From Ophiobolus disseminans (taxonomy: Eukaryota; Ascomycota; Dothideomycetes; Pleosporales; Phaeosphaeriaceae), in NCBI GenBank assembly GCA_010093685.1, contig MU006222.1, forward strand, positions 1,297,301 through 1,361,300: DNA of 64,000 nucleotides. The letters are read 5' to 3'. This document shows, in pieces, positions 56,842-64,000 of the stretch. Numbering within the stretch: the first letter of the stretch is position 1; each line of letters begins with the position of its first letter. The notes beneath the pieces were generated by a model. It saw nothing but the letters and a program-made list of their open reading frames with translations, was not told the origin of the DNA and did no database searches. The translations under genes were made by a program, and so were the position numbers.

Positions 56842-58000
56842 TCATTGCGATACCTCAATGAACTTGACATATAGCTCGGGCTTCTCAAAGAAACCGTAGT
56901 GAAGCAAGTCTCTCTCTAGATCAAAGACTTGCCCTTCAATCTTCAACACATCAAACGTCCAAAGCACTTTAGCCAGGAACAACTTCGCCTGCGTCCACGC
57001 CATTTCCCGGCCCATGCAGATCCTCGGACCGAGGCTGAAAGGGTGCAAACTCTTGAGATGATCATTGGCAAATGCAGGGTCGTGTAGCGGATGCGAATCA
57101 GGCAGCCAACGTTGGGGTCGGAAGCGCATAGGCTGATGGAAGTAATCTTCATGCCGTGCTAAAGACCAGAGACAGGTTTGTACGTGGGTTCCTGTAGGAA
57201 TATATTGCCCATCTACCATAGCTCCTGGACTGATTCGTGGTAGGCCTGTGAGATTGCTGGGAAGCATACGCAATGTCTCTTCGATACAGGCGTGAAGATA
57301 AGACAGCGATGCTAGCGTTTGGCCTGGTATAATGTCCTCGTATCTTGAGAAATTTTCTCTGTTTTCCGTCGTCAAGATTTGATATGTCTCGGCATTTTCG
57401 AGCAAAAGCACGATGATACCGTAAAAAAGGTCTGCCATCGGTCCCAGCCGGCAAACATTATCCGCAATGATACAGATCCTATGTGGAGGAGCTCTCGTTT
57501 GTCTGTTGGGACGGGAGCATCTACTGGCAGGATGTGATCAAAATAATCTGGATGCTCCGTATGATCTCTTTGTTCGATACGACGAAGCACGCTAGTTCGC
57601 GTTGCCTTCTCCATCTGTGCGAAAAGTGTGATCTTGCCGATAGGCGCGAACAGGTACTGGAGCGGGCTGATGAGAGGGAAGCGCTTGGACACTTGGATAA
57701 CTGTCGCGAAAGAATTGAAACTGAGCAGCACATCGATGTTCACCGAATCTCTCATGTTTCTCATATGGTGCATCTTTTCGTTCCACGCTAAGTCGGCTGA
57801 CATGTCCATGGCTAACCAGTTGGTCCATCTCACGAGCGGGACACCATTGCAATCTTCACCCTTGGATATTTCCTTCAATATCGCAACAAAGTAGTCGATA
57901 TGCTCGTGTACGACAGGCTCCAGCGTCCTCAAAAACCTCGAACTAAATGCTGAAGCAATTCGTCTAGCTACGAGTAATAGTAGTAACATTATACATGTAG
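56842..58000 (-). pseudogene. Cytochrome P450, 5'-truncated and frameshifted
   Basis: The minus strand encodes the C-terminal two thirds of a P450. The upstream part starts near ASAFSSRFLRTLEPVV and includes LAMDMSADLAWNEKM and FAGW of the I-helix. The downstream part has HACIEETLRMLPS (ExxR), the PERF-like MRFRPQRWLP, and the haem loop FSLGPRICMGREM. Two defects are seen. At about 57436-57445 a one-base change shifts the frame just after the I-helix FAGW. The membrane anchor and first 100 or so residues are missing, because the upstream sequence is the end of the adjacent kinase gene. It is not expected to be functional. The family resembles fungal CYPs with benzoate-hydroxylase-like architecture. 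Confidence 0.8.
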
Positions 58001-58014
58001 ATTCCATTAGCCTT

Positions 58015-60460
58015 CTAGCTAGACTGTGTCGTCTCAAGGCACAAGCCTAGGTCGCGAGCAATGTTACCGCAGCTCAACCGCCGACGTTTTACTGCCTGCG
58101 GTACTCTAAGAAGTTTCGAGGAATCAGAACGGCTGGTGTGGTCGATTAGGGGCTCGGTATTGACAGTGCTGTCAAGAATCAGAAGCATGTGGTTCTGGAC
58201 GGCGCCTATCACGTCCATTAAATCGCTGTTTGTTGCATTTTCTGCCCGCAGCGTATCGATCATCTAATAGACAGTGATCAGTCTTTGCTCTCACATCTCG
58301 ACAAAAACTGAGCTTACCTCGACAACTGGCGGTTTGAGCTCAGCAACGTATAGCTCTGATGCCTGGTCCAGTCTGACCAAAAAGAAAGACGGACTCTCGT
58401 GTCCGCGAAGGCGATCATCTGCAAAGTCATTAAGAAGCTTACGTCCGCCGGTATACCAGCACAGAAACTCCAAGAACACACACCCAAGAGCCCAAACATC
58501 GCATTGGCTACTTGGCTCGCCGCCCGGCAATTGGCATTCGGGCGATCGATACGATACTGAGTATCGTACGGTGTCTCTGTCTTGCGCCGAGGTGCTTTCG
58601 TCTTCGCTGAAATGTGCGGTCCCAAAATCGGAAAGCTTCAAAGTCCCTAACCCCTCGACAGAAGATGCATCAGGAAACCAGAGGATGTTTGCAGGCTTGA
58701 TATCGCCGTGCCGACCGCAAAGAGTTTTGAGCTTTTGTTCCTTAGGCATATCGATCGGTCGAGGCCGGTTGCGCGCAAGCTCAACTAGCTGTGCTGGAGA
58801 GGTGATGGTGGAAAGCATCGTTGTACCGGATGTTGTGTTGTAACGATGGATTCGGGAAACGGCCTCGGCCAAGCCACAGCATTGTTCCTTCAGCCATACA
58901 GAAAGCTGTCCCTCTTTGCCCAAAGATCTGGGATTTTTTAATCTCCAATACTGATGGAGGTCTGCCTCAGCCCAGGGGAGGATCAAGTAGAGGTAGTCAT
59001 ATTGCTCGTAAGTTGCTAGTAAGGTTAGTAGATGGTCATGGGCATGGTTGGTCTTGCGCAGGTTTTGGTGCACATTCAGTTCACGGACGGCCTCGCGGTT
59101 CTTGATGGCAAGCTTCTTAACAGCAACCACGTCGTTCTGGACCTGAATAAGTTATTATTTGCCAGAATTCATTTACGATAGTTGTCACGTACCTTGTTTT
59201 TGTCAAACGCATGATGATGAGGATGCACCGTAGCTCTGTACACCTCTCCAGATCCACCTTGATGCCTCGTATTCTCCCAACGAGTAAACGGCAAAATCGC
59301 GTTTTTTTGGAGGACACAGTGCGACTCCATCCCACAATCAGGTTCGCAGAAGACAGGTGCCAGGACCCACCATTGGCATGTCAGAAATTGACTTACGTCA
59401 CTCATTTTCTTGAGACACTTCAGTGCCGGTTGCGCTTCGCCACGACGTCGCAACTGGAAAATATCATCCTGGAGGGGAAGGTCGGCATCTGAAACTTGTT
59501 CTCTCACAAAAGACCATATCTTGCGCGGCCGACCTATGAACAGCAAAATTGCGAAAATCTTTCTGAAACACGCCGCGTTCGGGCGAGTCGTAAGGTCACC
59601 ATGGACCAACCTTGCGTGATCACGCCGTTCGTCTCCGTGTTGTTCTGACGGTTCAATTTGAATTTCGGCCACAGACCCCCAGGGGTGTCGTAGAATCTTT
59701 GAAATCCTCGATGGAAGATATACTATTCTTGACAGTTCACGTTCCACTGACTTTTGATTGACAAGTTTGTCTAGTTCTCCCCTTGGCACGAATCTCTGAC
59801 CAGTGGAAGGCTCGCATTTCAAGGCTATCCGTAGTTGATGGTCGAGGCGAGACAGATCAACCACAGGACTGAGCCGCTGTCCATCAACGTTTCGATCGTC
59901 TCTCGATTGAGTGGCCTCTCTTCTCTTTTCCGGCTTCACCCTCTGCTCCTTTGTCGAATTTTGAGGCAATGGATAGACCATGGAGTGGGGTCTCTGGTAG
60001 GCCACTTCTTTTTTGGAATCTCCAAAACGTACAGTCGATGGAATAGTCTCAGAGCGAACCTTCCTGTGACTCTTTGTAGTCACCTCTTTCACCTCTTGAA
60101 TCAGAGCGCTGAGGCGATTTGTTTTAGATCTCTGGGTGTTATGTTGGGACGTTTCGCTGGCTAGTGGAGCTGCCCTTGTGGGCTCTGTCACGTCGCTCTG
60201 CACCGCGTTGTGAGATCCCTTGGATGCTATTCTCTGTCAGAGAGACTCCAGCATCTCACGCTTTTGATTGATCACTTACTATGGAACGTGCTGTGTTCCG
60301 TGGAGGTATCTATCGAAACATGCTTCTGCCCGAGGTGATCGCCACACTCGTCTGAGGCTCCTGCGGTTGACACATGTTTTGCGTTTCGGTTCGGGAAGAC
60401 AAGGGGATACTGTAAGCTGCCGTTCTGCTCATCCGTTGCTTGGCCCTTGCGTTCAGCCAT
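58015..60460 (-). CDS. Protein kinase with fungal N-terminal module (kinase A)
   Basis: Exons are 60460-60280, 60226-59193, 59142-58318 and 58263-58015 (762 aa). Residues 1-150 are basic and disordered. At about 170-300 lies a module with QRFVPRGELDKLV and CFRKIFAILLFIGRPRKIW, then SDADLPLQDD and WWVLAPVF. The kinase domain has the glycine loop GGSGEVYRA (about 384), VAVKKL with the lysine near 414, the catalytic loop HGDIKPANIL (about 550), DFG (about 577) and SYRSPE. All catalytic residues are present, with HGD in place of HRD. A C-terminal tail ends TQSS. The first intron acceptor (60227) was chosen for frame. The substrate and pathway are unknown. Confidence 0.85.
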
Positions 60461-61835
60461 ATGCGATAGTCAATACGTGAGTCGGTGTTGTTCTGTAGAG
60501 CACTTTGTGCCTGAAGAACGTCGCTTATGTGGTCAATACTGTCTTTGTTGAGCTATTCTACTAAACGTAAGGCCCCGGGTGCGACTTCCAGGCCATGAGT
60601 AATAGTCTTTTTATCAACGTCCACACGTGGGGCGGGCTCTGCCAATCCCAGCCTCAGCCACCGACCACTACGCATCCGGGCAGGAAGAGCCCTCATCCAA
60701 GGCTGATCTACTGCTCTTTTCACATACGAGCGAAAGTTACAGGGGTAGCTCCTAAGACTTTCTAGCTACACAATTAGATATTTTACAAAGTAAAGAAGAC
60801 CTCAGGAGGATTGCACTTACTTTACTATAGCTTCTTAATATTTCTATTTGTTAAGATTCGTTTCATTCGCAGGCCTAATCCCCGCATTTTCGTTCGTAGG
60901 CGACCAGAGGCAGTAGTCTCAGCTGACTACCATGGGCTGACATGAGTTCCCATGCGAAACATTTTGGGTGGGTATCGCCCAATAGATGCTGCCCATTCCA
61001 CCTACATGATTAAGGGGTCGCTGTGCGACCATGTGTGGTGTGGTGAGCTTCGTTAGCACGCTGCAATGATGAAATGAAACCGTGGAAATTAGAATGAACG
61101 GTCGCTTTCCGGGCTCTCTTCAATTCCATTCTACCGATATGGCCGTCCAAGCTTGTGAACACGCGAATGAAACGCTGCCAGTTGAGATAATCCACATGCG
61201 CGGCTGAGTAGCGTACACCGAATTCCTTCCATTGGGCTGTGAACCTTGGAAGGTGTGCACCGGCAATGAGGAGGCGGTAGCCTAGACTCCCACATTCGCT
61301 AAACAGGGCACCTTTCGTTCCGTTTCTGGCCCACGCCAGCACTTTGCCTTCCGCTGCCTTCTTTTTTGATCCTGTAATATTCCGTCATATGTTGCAGCAG
61401 CACGTTGCGCAGCCACAATATTGAGCGTATGCGCCCTACCCCGGATATATGCACGTTGCAGTACTCGAGAGTCCCTCAAAAGTCACCTCTGGTTGCTGAT
61501 TGGCGAAGCAGAGCCTCATGCCACAGATAGCAAATGGCTCATGCCGTGACAGGCTCAATCACCGCCGCGCGCGCCTAAGGTCGTTGCCCTTTTCGTTGCG
61601 CACATTCAGAAAGCAGTCGACTTCCAGTGAACTGAGCCAGGAATGCGAGAGCCACAGATGACGGCGATTCTTGAGATGCCTTAATACCATCGTCGACTTT
61701 CGCCTGATAAGGCTCGTATGTCCATTTGCGGCCTTATCATTCATGGGTCTCTGAATTCCATACAGCCACTGCCAGCCCTACACCAGCCTGTTACCAGACG
61801 ACTTCGTACACCAAAGACGATAAGATCAAGAAGAT
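60461..61835. promoter_or_regulatory. Divergent region between the two kinase genes
   Basis: This 1.4-kb space separates the start codons of two divergent kinase genes. It includes an AT-rich patch at 60730-60890 and a minus-strand open frame of 110 codons at 61010-61342 with no recognisable features. No transposon ends were identified. Confidence 0.5.
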
Positions 61836-64000
61836 ATGTCGTTAAGGTTACAGCTTGCAAAAGACCGTATCGTTCCAAGAAGAGACAGCAACGAAGACCA
61901 GAGCAAGTTGTGCGTCCCTTCTAAACGAAAGGAGGCAACAGAAGATGATGATGGCGAGACGATGGAAAGTGACCACAAGTATGCGCGAGCAATGGAAGGA
62001 GAAAGCTCTCCATCCGAGTCCGGTTCCGAGCCCGACCACCCTCTTGATTCGCTCTTGAACCGCCTTCTCGTGTCATTAACGCCCAGCAAGTTCGAAAGAA
62101 CTGAGAACAACAAGTTCTTTCCCCGAGAAATTTTCGATGATATACTTTCCGATGCCGCAGAAGGTCAAGGCAGCAGACAAAACCAAGCTGGCACCGTGCT
62201 CCAGCTCATGGGTATAGGATCTACCAGACCTAGTAAAGCCGACAATGAACTTGCAGACTACATATTGGATCGCGCGAAGAAGTTCTTCCTTATTACAATC
62301 TGGATACGACTCGAGAAACTCTACGTGGCGATGAAACTCTTCAAGGAGCACAACTTCTCGGATGAAATGTTGCCACTCGAGGAGTGGTCGGGAGACGATC
62401 TGAGCTCTGGGTCCGTGGCTCACCCATTTGTGATAATGGAGAATGATCGAAAATGCGGAAAAAGAGCAAAAGGGACAAAAGGGAAACCAAAGCGCATATG
62501 GGATGCCCACTACATTGGTCAATTCCAAGAAGATCAATGGAAATTCCTGGCTCCAACGTTCTCTACAAGTGATCAAAATCGGGATTTTGATCCACGCTGC
62601 CCGATTCCCTTCGTGGAGAAAAACACAAACCAAGGCAGGGGCGCACATGGCATCGTGTACAAATACACAATCCACCCGGCGCATCACAAAGATTTGCTCT
62701 TTCCGGTATGTCTATCTCGTACTCTGCGTTTTGCTCATCTGAACTAAGAACCCGGTCTAGATATCAAGCGAGCCTTGCGTAGTCGCTGTAAAAGCTTTCA
62801 GGAAAGACGCTGAAAATGTTGCCGCTGCTGTGAAGAAGGAAGTCGACGCTCTCGAAATGATGAACGCCCTTGGGAAAGATCATATTGTCCGATTTCTGAC
62901 ATCGTTCCGACGGGGTACTCCAGATGATCTGGAGTACTTCCTTTTATTCGAATGGGCCCATGGCGGCAATTTAGATGACTTCTGGAAACAAGAGCCTGCA
63001 CTTCCGCGGACGGCCGCGATGATTAGGTGGTTGATCGAACAGTTGTACGGTCTCGCGGAAGCGCTTGCCGCCGCTCACGGCGCAACGTGTCGCCACGGAG
63101 ATCTAAAACCCGCCAATATTCTTTGGTTCCGCGAGGCTGCTAGTGCATTCGGTACACTAAAGATTGGGGATTGGGGTGAGGCAAAGATCCACAAGGAAGT
63201 GACTTCCTTGCGCCACGGATTTACCACAGCTGGGTACGGTACGAGACGCTACGAACCTCCCGAAACTGGCTCGCATTCGCCTAAACTGGGGCAAGGGCTG
63301 CCCAAGCGTTCCCGGCTATATGATATTTGGGGCTTCGGCTGTATCATCTTCGAGTGTATCATCTGGTGTCTTTACGATTCAGAGCAACTCAAAAGGTTCA
63401 ATCGCAGTAACCTAGGAACATATGGGACTTCGGAGTTTTTCTACGAACGCGACCACACCACTGGACGTGCGAAGGTACATGGCGTCGTGGAACACTGGAT
63501 GAAGCACATGGCGAACGACAAATTATGCCGCTCAGGTGAAACGGCTCTTGGAGACCTGCTTCAAATTGTCCGGACAGGCCTTCTGGTCGTCGAGCTCCCC
63601 CAGGAAGGTGGCTCCATTTATCTGGCCGATGGTGGTTCATCGAATATCTCGGCGAGATTCTCTGATCTCGGCAGACCTTCCAATGCGTATGATGTCCGTC
63701 CAACAATCGAAATCACTGCGCCGGTATCATCTGAGCTTGCAGATGCTGATGCGAATTCCAACGCGCATGGTTCCATTCCATCATTCAATTTCGGCGAACC
63801 ATTGCCAATGGAACCCACCGAAATCCAAGGTCCGGAACCAAAACAGCAGATAAGATTTCGTGCCCATGAAGTCAAGAAAGGTTTGCGCCAGATCCTCCAT
63901 TCCCAAAGAGGAGACCCTTATTGGAGTCGATTTCAAAACTCAAGACCTCCGCCGGTGGGAAGTGACAGATCATCTCGCTTCTTAGTTCCTTCTGGCCCTC
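61836..64000 (+). CDS. Protein kinase with fungal N-terminal module (kinase B, partial)
   Basis: Exons are 61836-62705 and 62761 to the window edge (703 codons visible; the C-terminus is cut off). The frame of the second exon stays open throughout. The N-terminus is acidic and charged. A module similar to that of kinase A follows, with NKFFPREIFDDIL and KKFFLITIWIRLEKLYVAM, then DQWKFLAPTF. The kinase domain has the glycine loop GRGAHGIVYK (about 267), VVAVKAF (Lys about 301), the catalytic loop HGDLKPANIL (about 402), DWG instead of DFG (about 427), and YEPPE in the activation segment end. A long Ser/Pro-rich tail follows. It is likely active or conditionally active, but the DWG variant makes this less sure. 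Its target is unknown. Confidence 0.83.

Noticed and set aside
59370..59400. Intron starting GTAAGT in kinase A
   Set aside because: No acceptor follows at a suitable distance and the WWVLAPVF block beyond it matches kinase B, so the sequence is coding.

Overview
The window looks like chromosomal DNA of a filamentous ascomycete, most likely a Dothideomycete (Pleosporales-type). The evidence is many introns of about 45-60 bp with GTRNGT donors and CTRAY-like branch sites, short intergenic spaces, and typical ascomycete families: a Pth11/rhodopsin-type membrane protein, 2EXR/F-box-like proteins, a CFEM-like GPI protein, NCA2, AIM21 and a uvsB/ATR kinase. No prokaryotic or viral genes were seen, and no tRNA or rRNA was recognised.

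Layout. 1-2285 is a nest of decayed retroelements: a Ty3/gypsy gag relic with a minisatellite-rich leader, two LTRs, a LINE RNase H relic and a gypsy RT relic. It abuts a beheaded ankyrin gene (2286-2665). 3.2-17.5 kb is conserved core genome: RING-H2/PA ubiquitin ligase, VNX1-type antiporter, proteasome ATPase RPT6, an SV2-like MFS carrier, a SEC4/Rab8 GTPase and NCA2. 17.8-33.1 kb is accessory in character: GPI/CFEM-like protein, DHA1-type MFS, F-box-like protein, amino-acid transporter, Pth11-like receptor, small secreted protein, a doubtful gene and an F-box-like pseudogene. 33.7-56.6 kb is core again: TAD2, TVP18, AIM21, a DUF7820-like membrane protein, HMG-CoA synthase, COX16 and a 12-exon MEC1/ATR gene. 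56.8-64.0 kb is accessory: a 5'-truncated, frameshifted P450 relic and two divergent protein kinases that share a fungal N-terminal module. The second kinase runs off the window.

The genes form no single pathway. Head-to-head pairs that may share promoters are VNX1/RPT6, TAD2/TVP18 and COX16/ATR. Exon joins were worked out by hand from splice signals and kept in frame; for every fully joined gene the exon lengths sum to a multiple of three. The clearest points for a second look are two GC-AG introns, the paired kinases (one with DWG instead of DFG), the nested retroelement end, the competing splice donors at 31.4-32.0 kb, and the two broken genes (F-box-like and P450).
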